A stretch of 64,000 nucleotides of DNA from Isoetes taiwanensis. Lineage: Eukaryota; Streptophyta; Lycopodiopsida; Isoetales; Isoetaceae. Where the stretch lies: assembly GCA_021234155.1 (NCBI GenBank), contig JAJEKV010000125.1, forward strand, positions 2,036,775 to 2,100,774, in the 5' to 3' direction. The translations under genes were made by a program, and so were the position numbers. This document shows positions 43,401 through 56,525 of the stretch, piece by piece. The notes beneath the pieces were generated by a model. That model was given only the letters and a program-made list of their open reading frames with translations. It was not told the DNA's origin and searched no databases. Numbering within the stretch: position 1 is the first letter of the stretch; every line of letters begins with the position of its first letter.

Positions 43401-46143
43401 ATGGAGGACTGAACTGTATAAAGCGAAAATGCAAAGTAGCAATGCAAAAGTTTAGACAAGGGAGCAATTTGAGCCATCACATTCCTAAAATTCCTTTGTT
43501 AGGAAGGGCGAAGTATATTGTTCTGCCACTGAACCCATAGAGCGATTGAGGAGAAATGAAAGAGATGTTGGAAAACTTTCATATCTTATGGTTTTATGGA
43601 CTATTATAGTAATGCCATCTGATTCCAGGCAGGTTTAGATGCAGAAGTGAGCTGGTTTTTCATAGTAAGGAGATAGCAACTACTGAGTATTGAGAAAGGC
43701 ACATAGCCTAGTCGGAGCTGCATGCCTAGCAAGAAAAGACCGACTTCAAAAAAAATGGGGAAGTTTAATCAAATTTCATGGATTTTCTAATTTTCTCCTT
43801 GTTGATGCAAAAATTCTTAGATCTAATGGCGTAAATTGATTTTTCTTTGAGGTGGCTTGCTACCTGGAAAGGCTAGAATTGTAAGAATTGTTGTTTGGGG
43901 GGGGAGGGGGGTGTCAGACAAGCCTGCTAATCATCCCTCAAATTTTGTACTAATTTCTTGAATTGTGTGCTCTGCCAGATTGCTAAAAAGTTGTGAATTG
44001 CGAACTTTGCAAGGTGTTGAAAAATCTTGTAAGCAATGTACCTAGACTCCCGCTTTCAATAACGAGCTTCATCCTCCTAGAAGTGCTAGCTTTGGAAGGT
44101 TCATTCACGTACTTGTAACCTTGCCATTCAATGTTCTCATTCTACGATTCTTTCTCCTTTGGACAGATTTGAATATTTTCAGTGCCACAGCTCTGGCACT
44201 CTCCCTTAGCATAGTTCGAACTATGCCACTCTTCACCTTCTTTGTCCAGACCCGTAGCTCTCCACATAGAGCTAACATTTTGAAATGTTTTTGGAAGGAG
44301 CTTGGCAGACACCATTGTACTCATCTGCAGCACAAACACCACGAGAACACGTACAATTGGCATGAAATTTGCTTCTTAGGATGCTAAATGCTTTTCTTTA
44401 TATCTCAACTTGCTCATATTTCATGCAACATCATGTGTTCCTCTCGTTCAACCTTCTCACGCACGTAGGCTTAAGCAGCTCGAACATTCTTCCAATAATC
44501 TTCACTTCAGAATGTTCATCTTTGAACATCTCATATAATTCACTCTTGCAAGGAAGAAAGCAGTACGTGTAAGTAAAACATAAACTAAAACAACTTAGGA
44601 ATTTAAAGATGTTGCAGACATTGCATTAGTTCTGTGGCAGTTGGACCATGACTTGATGTGCATTCAACTACTATAACACAACACTGTATATAATATATAC
44701 ATGTGTATAAATATGCAGAAATTGTACTCAGATGCACTGCAGATGTATATACAAAACTCAATATGTAACCAGGTTATACACAGTGTTACTGTGTAACAGA
44801 TGTAGATATTCAATACTTTTCTAATGGATGGAAGTACATTTGAATACTTTTATGTATTACCCTATATTTGCACAGTATCTTGAGTTCAAAAAAGCTTAGA
44901 ATGTAGTTGGGAACTACAAAAACCGAAACTATAGAAACACAGCTTGTCTTTTAACACATTTTCTACTTTCTGCCACATTGGATGTAATTGGAAGTACATC
45001 CAAGTACTTTTCTTGTTAAATCTAAATCATTCAGTCCCATTAAATCCAAGTACTTTTCTCATTAAATCTAACTCATGTGTAAATATATGATTATTGTAGT
45101 TGGATGTACTTCAACGTACATCAGATACATTCGTTGCACTGAATGCAGATAACATTACTAAACTTATCCAGGGTGCACAAAAGCTGTCTACTATCGAGGC
45201 TGCAACAAAGGGAATTAAAAGGCTTAAAATTGGCCTAGGGCATGTCCACAAAATGGATTGGAAGTGTCCTTTTCGTCCTGACATCCCTGTACTTTGGAAA
45301 AGTTTTGGTGTGGGTTAACCAAAAATCATTTACCAACTATTTTCGGACGTATGTCTGCCCTGTGTTGCCTTCCTGCCAGTGCCCACATGTTAGCACCTGA
45401 TAATGGTATATGCTTTCTTCTAATTGCTTAAGGTTTCTTGCTTGCATTTGAAGAATGCTAGAGGCTACTTCTTTTTGCTTTGAGTTTCCCATTCCACCAA
45501 CAATCATTGATAACAAGGAATGCTTAGCTGCTGATCTATCATTGCTATTTGTTGTTCCACTTCCTGTAGACCTTCCCGGATATTTTATAGCATAGTGCCC
45601 TTCACAATGCCTTGCGCTAGGTTTCCAATGGCAGGTTCAAAAAAGAAGTGCAGCCTTTCATCCTGAATAGTTTTAACGCTCTCTCTTTTGCACATGATAT
45701 AAATCTTAAACCTGATCATACATAAATCTAACAATTTCATCAATTTTACACTTCATTTTCTTTGTCACATTCCCAATATTGCAACCTTCTTGTCGTTTCT
45801 TCATCGTTCGTCATGGTTCTTATGTGGTTTAAGGTCAACTACGGGAATTCTGGCAAGAAGGAGAGAAATCCCCGCTAACATACAAGCATTTAACCATCAT
45901 TCAATTAAATTGGGATTATGTCTTAATTTTGGGATAAATTTTATATTGCACTTTTTTAGTAACTTTGTTAAATTCACTTTTTTAGTAACTTATTTGCCCT
46001 TAGACTAGAATAGACGTTAACATATAATCATACGCGGGAATATAAATTCATACCTTAACTTCAAATTACAAAATCATATATCATGGAACTCAAGTAGTAC
46101 ACAACTTTTATTAACTGTAGAAAAGATACATAGTAACTGTTTT
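40493..46143. other. Long stretch without a recognised gene
   Basis: A GGGGCGGGGTTTTTTT block at 40776-40820 matches 3239-3290. Bases 44840-45070 contain several AAGTAC(A/T)TTTG and CCAAGTACTTTTCT words in small repeats. A 72-codon frame at 45100-45318 (ALNADNITKLIQGAQKLSTI...) has protein-like composition and could be a stray exon, but no family was recognised. The rest is AT-rich background. Confidence 0.4.
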
Positions 46144-49068
46144 TCATTTTTCCACTAGCATCCCCAAGGATATGAGAACCTTATTCCTTACATCCTGAGG
46201 TATTGTAACTCTCGCTGTTTTACTAGGAATAGTTTTTGGAGTCCACGAGTACAATACGGTTTCAATGTCTAGCCAAAGATCAGGATCACTTGGATTTCTC
46301 CTCCACCTCTTTGTCCAACAATCTGAATATCTTTCTTTATCGGTGACATTACTCAACTGATGTACTGGACACCACCATTCCACGCGCACCTTATTGAAGT
46401 TAACATCACCTTCTTCTTTGCAAATATCCGAGATAGTGTATCCCAACCATACTGGATAGGTCTCTAAATCTGCTGGTTTTACTACTACAAATTGGTGGCA
46501 CTCCACGTCAGTAGAAGGTTCATAACAATCCATGCCTAAATATTTTGGCCTATCCTTCTTAGGACCAACATAGTGTTTATCAGATTGAGGAGGAGCATAT
46601 GCCTTCACAATGCTACTAATGGTACCATCATCTTCGTCAGCACCAGCTAATGTTTTCCACTTACTTTTAGGGAACCACCCTTCCAGCAGCTGTTCTGAGG
46701 ATGTGTCTACCTCATCCAACAAGTTGATCACCTTCTTCCAATAATCTATCAATGCACGATTAGTGTCATCTGAATTAGTTTGCCAATGCTTGATGTAGTC
46801 ATTGATGCCATCCTTAGTCAAGCCCAATTGCTTGACTTCTTGATTAGTTTTAGAGCTTTTGGTTGACCAGGAGGTATCATAGGCTTGCCATTTGCATCCC
46901 TGCGCCAAATTTCTGCCCCACCTCTCCACTTCTCCTCTGAAGGTCTCATTTTCCATTGCATGATTGGAATCCCTTCTCTCACCCAAAAAGTGAATTGAAG
47001 AGGTCTAGAATGACCTTCCATGTCGAGAGCATAACCATCCACAAAACTCTTCCAATCAGGCACTTCTTCTATGATAGATCCTATAGGAGATGGATTTGTA
47101 CATCCATGAAATATTTCCAATAGCACAGGGAAAGTTGGTAGCTGTCTGCTTTGTCTCAATACATGACTATATTTTCCAAACAATGCATCCACATCCTCAT
47201 GAGTATGTCAGGGCATTAGGAACCCCAAATTGACTCTTTCAAAAATACCCACAGTATTAAGTAGGATAGGGAAGAAAACATCCACCTATTCTTATTTTGA
47301 CCAGCACAATTATCTAGTTGCAAGAGGAGCTTTTGGGCGGATCGAGGTTTAGCCGCGAGATGTTGAAGCTCCAACATGTTCATTAGGTCCATTCCTCCTA
47401 AATCTTGCCTTGCTAAACTTTTCAATACTATTAGGGGTTCCATCCAACAATGCACTATGTAGTGCACGGCTATTTGTAGGATCTGTAGGTGACCATTGTA
47501 ACCCTTCTCATAGTTTCTTAAACACCTCATGATACTCCCAATGTGAAAATCTGGACCATCACTCCACAACTCTAAACTGAAATGGCCATAATAGGTCAGG
47601 AGGCTGCCCATGCAATATTGCTTGATCATTGAAAAATCTGCAAAGGGTATGATCTTCCACATGACTTAGGAATGTACTTGAATTGTGGAAGACAAGTCTT
47701 CTTGTTGGTCCATTTTATCATGTATAATACATAGATAGTTATTAGGTTCCATTGCGAGATAAGGTCCTCCACATCCAATAAGTTGATCTACATGATAGTT
47801 GATCTGTCATATGGTCCTTCATATGTTCCCTTATCTTTGCCCTTAGACTTGGTTGCCCGGTCTTATCTAGTGTCTCCTTCACTTAGCACATAAATTGCAC
47901 TTGGCAAAGTTGTTTGAAGTTGCTATGGTCACATGCTTGAAATGCTTATTCCATAGCCTACTAAAAGCTGGCTGGGATATAGAGGCCACTCCAAGTTTCG
48001 AAGCAATGCATTTATTTCCTCTAATATGCTCTTACGGGTACAATGGGATGGCAATCTCTTTTCAACAATAACTCTACCCTGTTCATCCTTCTTACTCTTA
48101 TGTGGCATGTTTTACGCATTGAAATCCACATATCTTTCAAATATTTCCTTTGCAGCTATAGTTCTTGAGGTAGGCCTTACGGGCCGGTGTTCCCATGCAA
48201 TGCAATTTTACTACCATTTTCATGTCTCTTTTTGCCGGTTATTGCCAAGAAGAGGTTGGAATTCCATGTATAGCCATCCATGCTTTTGAACATATCCACT
48301 TTCCATTCAATGGGAATCTTTTCTTCTTTGATCTTTCATCTGAATTGCATAGCCAAATATGGTGTACATAAAATTCCTCCTGCTATCACACTTATGTTCT
48401 GATATGTAGCTCTTGCTCCCACCAACTCCTCTATTGTGAACATTCTAACACAAGAAGCCCAACAACATTCACCTCCTCTAACCTTCATCATAGCCCCGGA
48501 GAACAATCATAATCGACTTGCATCTTTTGGTGGGATAATGTTTGAAAGTTGGAAGTGGCCTCTTGCTACTGCTTGTGTGAACATTGTTGACAATGGTTCT
48601 ACATCTATAGGAAGCGTGTAGTTCCCCTCCGGTTGAATCTTGTCCCTAGGCCATGCAACAATAGTTGGAACCTCTAGTTGCTTCACACAAGCTAGGCATT
48701 CTTGTTTTGCTGAACCCTTTTCCTTCAATTGTCATATAATTTTGAGATTGCCACACCTAACTTTGTCCTCCCCTAATCTTTCATCATTCACTTTGCATTG
48801 ATAGGATCTGCTAGAACAATAATCCCTTCTCCCTCTTGCCTCTCATTTGCATGCATGCGGGATCTTGACCTTCTTGTTTTTCCAATCGACCAGTATAAAG
48901 TACAATTTCCTTTCCTTTGGCATCATCCTTTTCATTTGAGGTCTTTTCCTTTCCTTTGCCATCATCTTTGTCATCTTCATCCTTTTCATTTCTGGTCTTT
49001 TCCTTTCTTTTCCCATCATCTTTGTCATCTTCATTAGTTGGGGCCTTGGGGGATTTAGCATTTTGCAT
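46144..49068 (-). pseudogene. DUF7869-type gene (probable transposase-like), decayed
   Basis: Minus-strand pieces follow in order: a K/E/D-rich segment with tandem KDDGKxKEKTxNEKDD near 48.9 kb, QLEVPTIVAWPRDKIQPEGN (48.6 kb), SRLWNKHFKHVTIATSNNFA then KCNLCA (about 47.95 kb), HDKMDQ (about 47.7 kb), QLDNCAGQNKNRWMFSSLSY (about 47.3 kb), HTHEDVDALFGKYSHVL (about 47.2 kb), and a 250-residue C-terminal region with YPVWLGYTISDI and VRVEWWCPV. The DNCAGQNKN and HTHEDVD signatures are those of the DUF7869 family, which is widespread in repeats of plants, fungi and animals and may be nuclease-like; that role is from memory and uncertain. Many frameshifts and stops are present, mixed perhaps with introns. 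The family name is confident, the exon structure is not. Confidence 0.7.
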
Positions 49069-49149
49069 GCCATTGACCTAAAATGCATAAAACCTATAGT
49101 AAGTTAGCATATCAAATAACATCTCCCTAACATGTTCTTAAATGAAAGT

Positions 49150-49440
49150 TAACTTTAATAATAACCTTAATAACCTATAATAACTTAATCTATAATAATA
49201 ATAAGTGAACCTATAATATATTAACTTATAATAACCTTAAATGTTGTAACCTTAGAAACAACTTCTAAATTCAAATTCATAAACTTTTAAACTTATAACC
49301 TTATTTATGAACTTAAAAATATTAACCTTAACTTATAAACCTTAAAACTATTAACCTTAAAACTATTAACCTTAAATCTATTAACCTTAAAACTATTAAC
49401 CTTATAAATCTTATAACTTATAACCCTTGTAATAAATTTT
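49150..49440. repeat. AT-rich repeat of (A)ACCTTAAA / CTATTAACCTT
   Basis: An irregular array of AACCTTAA(A)ACTATT words over about 290 bp. Confidence 0.75.
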
Positions 49441-49689
49441 TGTGGCGGTTATTATTTGGATGCGAACAAAGCGATTATTATTTCGGTTTACAATCCCTTT
49501 CCAACTTTTTGATCTCTCTTTCGATCCAACTTTCCAACTTTCTGTCTCTCTTTTCGATCTTCTCTTACGGTGCAATCGGCTTTTACGGCTTTTCGAGCAT
49601 CTCTGCATGCAATCGGCTTTTAAAGCGCTTTCTCGACTTCAATCTCGTTTGCTTCAATCTCAAATACGCTTCTCGCTTCTCTTCTAATT

Positions 49690-49870
49690 GCTTCTCGACT
49701 TTTCGGCTTCTATAAACTTCGGCTTTTACGCTTTTACTACTTTAAACTTCGGCTTCTATATGCTTTTCGGCTTCTATATGCTTTTTCGGCTCAATACAAG
49801 GTTCTATACAAGGTTTGTAGGCTCTATACAAGGTTTTACGGTTTTTTGGCTTTTGACTCTCTACAATCTC
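49690..49870. repeat. Imperfect array of CTTTTCGGCTTCTATA and CTATACAAGGTT
   Basis: At least four CGGCTT(C/T)(T)A units are followed by three CTATACAAGGTTT units. It is part of a longer pyrimidine-rich stretch from 49440. The open frames across it are composition-driven. Confidence 0.7.
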
Positions 49871-50112
49871 GACTTTGAATAACTTTGGTTTTTGTGTTAA
49901 AGCTTCTCATTTGCTATTGCTTTTCTCCAAATTATTTTGCTATTGCTTTTTCACCGGCTTCTTAAGGCTTCTCGAATCACTTCTTAAGGTTTTCGGGTTA
50001 GTATTTTTTGTTATTTACATAAAGTAGTTATTTTCCATAAAGCATGTTATTTACTTTTACATGCATCAGTCCTAAAGTGCCCTACCTTGAATTATCTGTG
50101 ATCTTGCCGATT

Positions 50113-50300
50113 CCTCTGCTCTTATTCTATTTCACTAGCTCTTCCTCTATCTGTTCTAATTAATGAACTAAAAAAATGAAGTTATTCTATTTCACTAGCT
50201 CTTCCTCTATTTCACTAGCTCTTCCTCTATCATTTCTAATTAATGATCTTAAATAATGAAGTTATTCTATTTCACTAGCTCTTCCTCTATCATTTCTATT
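50113..50300. repeat. Tandem repeat containing TTTCACTAGCTCTTCCTCTA
   Basis: Four copies of the block GTTATTCTATTTCACTAGC plus TCTTCCTCTAT, each followed by variable TCTAATTAATGA...AATGAA, occur with irregular 20-80-bp periods. A fifth partial copy lies near 50370. Confidence 0.9.
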
Positions 50301-50325
50301 TCATATACGCTCTATGATCTTGCTC

Positions 50326-50367
50326 TATGATCTAGATCATAGATCATAGATCATAGATCATAGATCT
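50326..50367. repeat. ATCATAG heptamer microsatellite
   Basis: GATCTAGATCATAG leads into four consecutive ATCATAG units. The array is self-complementary around GATC. Confidence 0.9.
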
Positions 50368-50779
50368 TCACTAGCTCTTCCTCTATCTGCTCTAAATAAT
50401 GAACTAAAACAATGAACTAAATATTGAACTAAACAAGGAGTATTATTATTATATATCTGCTCTAGCGGCTTTATATTTTGAGTTACGCATTACGCATTGC
50501 ATTATGTATTTTGTTAGAATAATATCTTTGGAATGGGAGAAAATCGGCGCTTGGCGCATTTCTATTTTAGGTTACGTTTTTTCCACTAGGTTAATCGGGC
50601 GTGCGGGCGTTTTTAGTTTGGATTTTCAATTTCATACGGCTCTATACAAATCGCGCCGGTAGCGTATGAAATAGATTCGTGAAAAGCGAGAAAGCTGGCG
50701 CTGGCGTTTTGAATTATGTATGTTCAGAATCGTTTTATGGGAGAGTAATATATCATTTGCTAATTACTTTCTCTCGTTC

Positions 50780-51180
50780 TAGTGCCATGGATTTTCCTTA
50801 TGCATGGACTTTGGCATTTCTAGTTCAAATACCTTTGGTGGTTCTAGAACAAATACACTTTCCACTGGGCGACCATCAACTCTGGACCACTGTACAAGAT
50901 ATTACTTGATTGTCTTTGTTCAAAGCGTTCAAAGAGAGTTGGAGAATCCATTAGGCAGTGCATATCGGGGGCCATGGGAACACTTCCATCGCATTTACGG
51001 ACATATCGGCTCCTCATGCTCTTAGTAAGGCTCATGCCAACAAATAAGTACGAGGATTTGATTTATAGTATCAAGGATCGATACAACACTCTAGTTTGGA
51101 GACTTCGACATTCGCGAGGGAAGATGAGGATCTGTCATATCGAGGGGTGGTTCAGGTGGGACTTTTTTTTGCGGGATTGG
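50780..51180 (+). pseudogene. Unrecognised ORF remnant
   Basis: Two overlapping frames read on from each other: QSVQRELENPLGSAYRGPWE and then LRTYRLLMLLVRLMPTNKYE followed by DLIYSIKDRYNTLVWRLRHS. The composition is protein-like and the frame change is abrupt, so I read it as a decayed gene. No family recognised. Confidence 0.3.
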
Positions 51181-52280
51181 GCGATGAAGTGGGCTTGTGT
51201 GACATATTGTAGAGATAGAAAGAATTCGGCGCTGGCGCATTTTTGCAGAAGAAGAAATGTACATACTTTTTGGAATATGAATACAAACTCGGCGCTTTGG
51301 CGCAATTTGCACTATAATTTTTGTCATTAGTTTATTATGTTTTTTTATATGCAATGTCGAAAACATTGAATCCTTTGATGCCCTCCGGCCCGGTATGACC
51401 AACCCCAAGAAACTACATATTTTCATTAATGTGTAGTTTCATGGGGTTGATATACAACTAAAGAACATCAAAGAATCCAAAATTCACAACATCACGCTTG
51501 AGATGTTATGATATATTCATTTTTTTTTGAATATCCAAATATACATACCTTTTTCAGGCGTTCTTTTGGCCATGCTACAAATGTGCCCACGCTTTCCAAG
51601 CTGTATACGCCACGGGATGTCTTCTTGGAAGAGCCTCATCTTCATAATTTGAGTTTAGAATAGAAATCTTCTGAAACTGTTTCCAAGAGGAACACCATGA
51701 CACATAGAACTTGGATTCAAATCTTGATTTTACACAATCCTACTCGGCGCTTCAAGTTTCTTTGTTAAAAGATAGCATTCTTCTCGAACAGCGATATAAA
51801 GAACCGAATGCATTGTAAAAATAGAGGGCGAAAAATTGAGAACAAGAGAATGCATTGAATTCACCATAGTTCAGCGGACATCGAATGGGAATTGAAGGCG
51901 GCTCGATCGAATGGATTGAAGGTGGCTCGATCGATCGAATGGGATCGAGCGGATCTTGGGCGCTCTCGATAGTCGATTGTTCTTGGGCTCTCGATACTAG
52001 GAATGATCTTGGGCGCTCGATAGTAGGTGGCCGATTAGGTGGTAGTAGATTGCCACATATCGTTTCTTGAAATTAATAATTAATTGTTATCTTGAAATTG
52101 CACTAAAAAGAAAAACACAATTTAAATTTGTAAATGGCGGGGACAGGCGGTTAATTAAAGCGGTATAAATTTAAAAGGGCAATTTGAATTCTGATTTGTA
52201 AATCGGCGGCCCTAGATTATGAGCATACATATAAGTTTAAACCAAAACCCCGGTCTCATACTATCCGCACTTGCAGTTCT

Positions 52281-52402
52281 ATGGCGTCTAGAGGATCGGC
52301 GCGGCGGCGGGGTAGTAGAGGTGGGCGGCGACTAAAGCACAAATCCCAAGCACGGAGGCTGCTGAACAAGCGAGAAAGCCACCGAATCAACAAAGCGCCT
52401 CG
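52281..52402 (+). CDS. Possible short first exon, Arg/Lys-rich
   Basis: ATG at 52281 opens MASRGSARRRGSRGGRRLKH and continues KSQARRLLNKRESHRINKAP up to a CGGGTAATT donor-like site. The basic composition suggests a nucleic-acid or nuclear-targeting region. No downstream exon could be assigned. Confidence 0.25.
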
Positions 52403-53489
52403 GGTAATTGATCATTTTTTGTTTTGTAATTGATTTACGTGTCCCTTTTATTGTTAGGTTTCTAGGATGTTTTCAACTTTGTGTATTTTACGTGTATGCG
52501 TGTCTCGTGTGTATTGTCTACCTTTCATATTGTTTTACGTGTCATTTCTCTTGCTTTTACTACCTTGTTTTTTGTGTGTTTTTGTTATAATCTTCTCCTT
52601 TACTCGATATGTTTTTTGTTGGAACAATTCTCCATTTTGTATAATGTAGACCGTGTAAGTCTTTACTTACGTATTCTCAGTTCTTTTGACAAGTCTTTTT
52701 TGTAGCCTAGTATGTCTCTTATAAAAAGAGAAGTATACGTGGGTCCCCTCTTAAAGCAGCTTCGCGCGATTTATAATTATGAGTGGTTTTGGTTGTCTCT
52801 GCTACTTTTCCTGTGTACAATTTATGTTTTTGAAAGTAAAAGGCGTCTATGAAAAGCGGCGGCTCGTAGCGATTTCATTACTCACCACATGATTGTAACT
52901 TTCGGGATCTTCTAAAAATGTGAAAAGAAAAGCAAAAGCCCTTGGGGGTCCGGGGACATCCGCACAGAAAAAAACCAAACGGATGAAGATGTATCGATTT
53001 GCAGATTTGGCACTGCGTTGTGACCATTGGCGATCTGACCCGAAATAATGAAGGCTCGGGTAGAGCCTCCATGTCGAAGAAGATCTACGAGAGGGCTCAC
53101 GAATGGTATGTGGAGATCTTCAAGACTAAGCGGAAAGAGCGGATCTGATTTTCATGTCTAGAGTTAAGGAAGCAGATCAAATGAAGAAACAAGGTATTAC
53201 GATCACATGCGAAGAAACGGGGCGATTCTTTTTGTTCCGTATTACTTGAAGCGGGTCAGAAAAATAAAAAGTATTGAAGAAGTTAAATTACTGCAGTGCT
53301 AGTTCCTTTAAAAGGCGCCCTAAGAGCGGATGAGGCCATGAGATAACCTCTTCAAATTTGGTTTGGTCGGTGGTGATCTATTGACACAAAAAAAAAATAT
53401 GTGAAGGTCTCTCATTTGTGAGAAGAGCAATCAGTACAAGGCCGTCGGCTAGTGCGTACCTACAAGCTTTAAAGAGAAGGAAGATGCAA

Positions 53490-54040
53490 GTTCTAGAGCG
53501 AGGAAACACCGGGCGTTCTAGGCATTACGGATATGACTAGTGATGATGACAAAGCGAGGCGGTTAGAGGCCATGAGCAAACTCAAGAAATATCGCGACAA
53601 GTATCCACTTTGGGCCTTAGCTTCACGCATCCTATCCATGTCGGCGGGCTTTTCAGGTCCACGAAGGCTATGTTTGTCGTGAGAAGATTTGACAAGCGAC
53701 ACGCAATGGAAATAGTCAACGGCATGATAGAAAACCGGGGCGGTGCCAATGCCGCCGGATGTGGTGCCTTTTGATATGAAGGCGAAGAAGGTGTTGATAT
53801 GGAATAAACTTGAAGATTTAAGCGGCAACCTCGATATTCACTTCATGATAATAGATGGCGGCGCATTCGATGGAAGCCTTGAAGGTTTTGATCGATCAAG
53901 CACAAAAAGCTGGAAATCGGTTATTCTATAGGCGTATTGGTCGAATTGCCGATTCCTCGGTGGCTCCACAGCGGCCGGAAGAATTAGCGAAATCGGTAGC
54001 TACTTAAATGACATGGGAAAGACATTCCTATACAAAAGGT
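53490..54040 (+). pseudogene. Unrecognised ORF remnant, frameshifted
   Basis: Successive frames give MTSDDDKARRLEAMSKLKKY then RDKYPLWALASRILSMSAGF, FVVRRFDKRHAMEIVNGMIE, KKVLIWNKLEDLSGNLDIHF, and MEALKVLIDQAQKAGNRLFY then RRIGRIADSSVAPQRPEELA. Together they suggest one gene of about 180 residues or more with several frame changes. No family was recognised. Confidence 0.35.
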
Positions 54041-54544
54041 ATTTTATGTTCCACACATAAGCGTTCCAAATCGCGCCCGAGTGCGTTTTAAGCTAATCGC
54101 GTATTTACAAGAAAGCTGGCGCTGGCGATTTCTTCATATGGCTGCGATTTTCTAAATCGTGATTAGCAAAAGCGTGCTGGCGCGTTTTATGTTGTTATTT
54201 GTGTGGCGGATTTACAAAGCGGCGCTGTGGCGAATTCTTCATCATGAAGAAATCGCGCCCGGGCGTTTGTAAATAAAATCGGATGATCTAAACAGCGCTG
54301 GCTGGCGTTTTTATTATTACTTTCGCGACTGTTTATTTTTTTTTTTATCTAGCGGCCCATATTTTGCGGTCCGTATGTGGGCGATTAGCGACGCTTCGTA
54401 ACCAATGGATCGAATATGGAAAACCAATGCCCGACCGGACAAAGGGCAATCTAAGAGTGCGAATTCAAATTACTAGAAAGGACAGCATGCCAAACCATAT
54501 CTGAGGACAAGACCAAGGGCACTAGATCAAAGAAGAAAAAGGGG

Positions 54545-55560
54545 ATGCACAAGCTGGCACGGAAGAGCAAAGCGGTGCCAAAGGATGCACGCAAGATTGT
54601 TTTTCTTGACCGGGTATGGGAAAAGTGGAGCAATTTTGGGGCGCCCTATTCGGAAAAGAAGTTGCCAGATTCGTATGGCAGGTTTCCTCCGCAAGATACG
54701 TCTATTTTTGATATAGGTATCACAGAAATGAGAAAGGCACAAGGATTGGATGATGCAGAATTAATCTCTGTTCTAGATAGTTGCATCAGAAAGGAAGTTA
54801 TCTACAAGAAAACGTCTGCAGCAAAGCACTTGACATCTTTCGAAGATGCATGCGAATCGATAAAAAATATGAAAGTCCTGAAAAAAGCTGTTGGTGAAGA
54901 ACTGCAAAGGCTCTCAGGAGACATGATGTTATCAGAGATAGGCTTAATGCAAAAGTACAACGTATCTAATGATGACATTAAGAAATATGTATTTTGGTCA
55001 AAAGATTTTGTGAAGCAGCAAAAGGCGAAGAATGTGGCAACTCTTAAGGGGATTCACACGAAAGTTGCGTCTGACCTAAAAAGAAAAGTTGCTTTGGTGA
55101 AGAAGGCGGCGATGAGAGCGAGTCTCCTTTTTTCTATAAGGTGTCCACTGGTTATAAGTGTGCCATGCCAGAGGTGGGTGAAGGGCCAACCGACATCACT
55201 CTATTTGTTCTTGATAGCCGTGGCACGAGATGGACCACCAGGATGATTCTGACACCTTCTTCAACACATGCAGTGGTTTGACGACCGAGATGCATTATAC
55301 TATCGTGACAGTTTTGCCACTCAGGCATTTCCTACGCATATGCACTAGGCTGCTGCAAATGATGTCGAATGCATTAAAGTGATGAGGCAAGCGGTAATGA
55401 TAGATGAAAACAAAGATAGTGAGTTTAGTACCGAAAGTAAGATCTCACATGTGCTAGTCCTTATGATAGCCATTATGGATGATAAAGAATATGAAAGACT
55501 CAAGGGGAAACGGAAGGTGAGAAGATTGCTTGGCGGTGCTATCGGCTAGATGAACCCCTA
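54545..55560 (+). pseudogene. Unrecognised ORF remnant, longest in the CpG-rich island
   Basis: The frame from 54545 to about 55120 is open (FLDRVWEKWSNFGAPYSEKK; LKKAVGEELQRLSGDMMLSE; then a lysine-rich helical stretch). After a frame change it continues VSTGYKCAMPEVGEGPTDIT then LFVLDSRGTRWTTRM, and after another, MQWFDDRDALYYRDSFATQA and ISHVLVLMIAIMDDKEYERL. The whole would exceed 330 residues. It starts 235 bp after a cluster of GCGC palindromes. I recognise no domain; a coiled-coil or nucleic-acid-binding protein is possible. Confidence 0.4.
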
Positions 55561-55801
55561 TTGAAGAATGTTTTTATGTCGAATCAATTGCGAAGACAAA
55601 GGGAAAGGGACTGCAGATGTGGATGTGGACGGGAAGCGAAGAGGAAGAGGAAGAGGAAGAAGAAAAGCGGGTCGACCACATCCTTAATTCACCAATCAAG
55701 TATGAACTCTGACGGCGCATAAGGGGGAGGCTGAATAAGTACGGGTTTTCTTTGGCCCTTCGAAGTTTTTCGATTGAAGCCTTACGCCCTTTAGAGTCTA
55801 C

Positions 55802-56077
55802 GTGTTGGGAGTTTCATGTTGGAGGTTTATGTCGGGCGGGGAAGCTCTGAAGCTAGCTAGGAAATGCCAAAGTGTGGTCTCTCGATGGTCAAGCCAAGGA
55901 CTTCCTCGATTTTTTTTCGAGAAAGTGCTAGAGGTGGCACCTAGGGGTCCGCTAGGTAGTGCAAAAATAAAGCTTCCAGCTCTAAGTCCGACTTACGCGC
56001 AGATCCGGCCGCAGCGGGAAGAAATGAGAAAGCATCTAGAGGGCATAAAGAAGAATATCGACAAACAACATTTTTAA
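55802..56077 (+). pseudogene. Unrecognised short ORF remnant
   Basis: A 91-codon frame contains GGEALKLARKCQSVVSRWSS and a charged C-terminus REEMRKHLEGIKKNIDKQHF before the stop. It may be the end of a larger gene. Confidence 0.3.
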
Positions 56078-56525
56078 CTATGCGGCCGAGGCGTGCCTAT
56101 CATTCCAATCACATTGGAAAATCCGGCGAAGTGGATGTAGGTAGCGCAAAGCGAAGAAGACAAAATCCTAGATGATACGGTGGATTAGGAAAGCTCGAGT
56201 CGGGTTAGCATAAAGAGTAATGAAGTATCAACCATAGTTCAAACACTAAGTGATGTGGTCGACACTTCCGGCGGGGCAAGAAGGCACCGAGAGTAAGCTC
56301 ATCATTGCGGATGTTGAGCGGGGAACCAGAAAGGTATGTTATTCAAGCGAATGAAAATGCGGCGCCGGCGCGATTTCAATTCTTCAAACGAGAATTGAAA
56401 ATCGCGCCCGGTAGCGATTTCAATTATTCCAACAATTGAAAAATCGCCAAAGCGCGATTTCAATTTTCTTTTCCTTGTCTCACAAGTGTGTGCTTTATTA
56501 TTACAGACCTAATCCGGTTTCCTCC

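Noticed and set aside
49411-49882. Frames rich in serine, phenylalanine and tyrosine at 49.4-49.9 kb
   Set aside because: They follow the CTTTTCGGCTTCTATA repeat; all three frames stay open for the same compositional reason.
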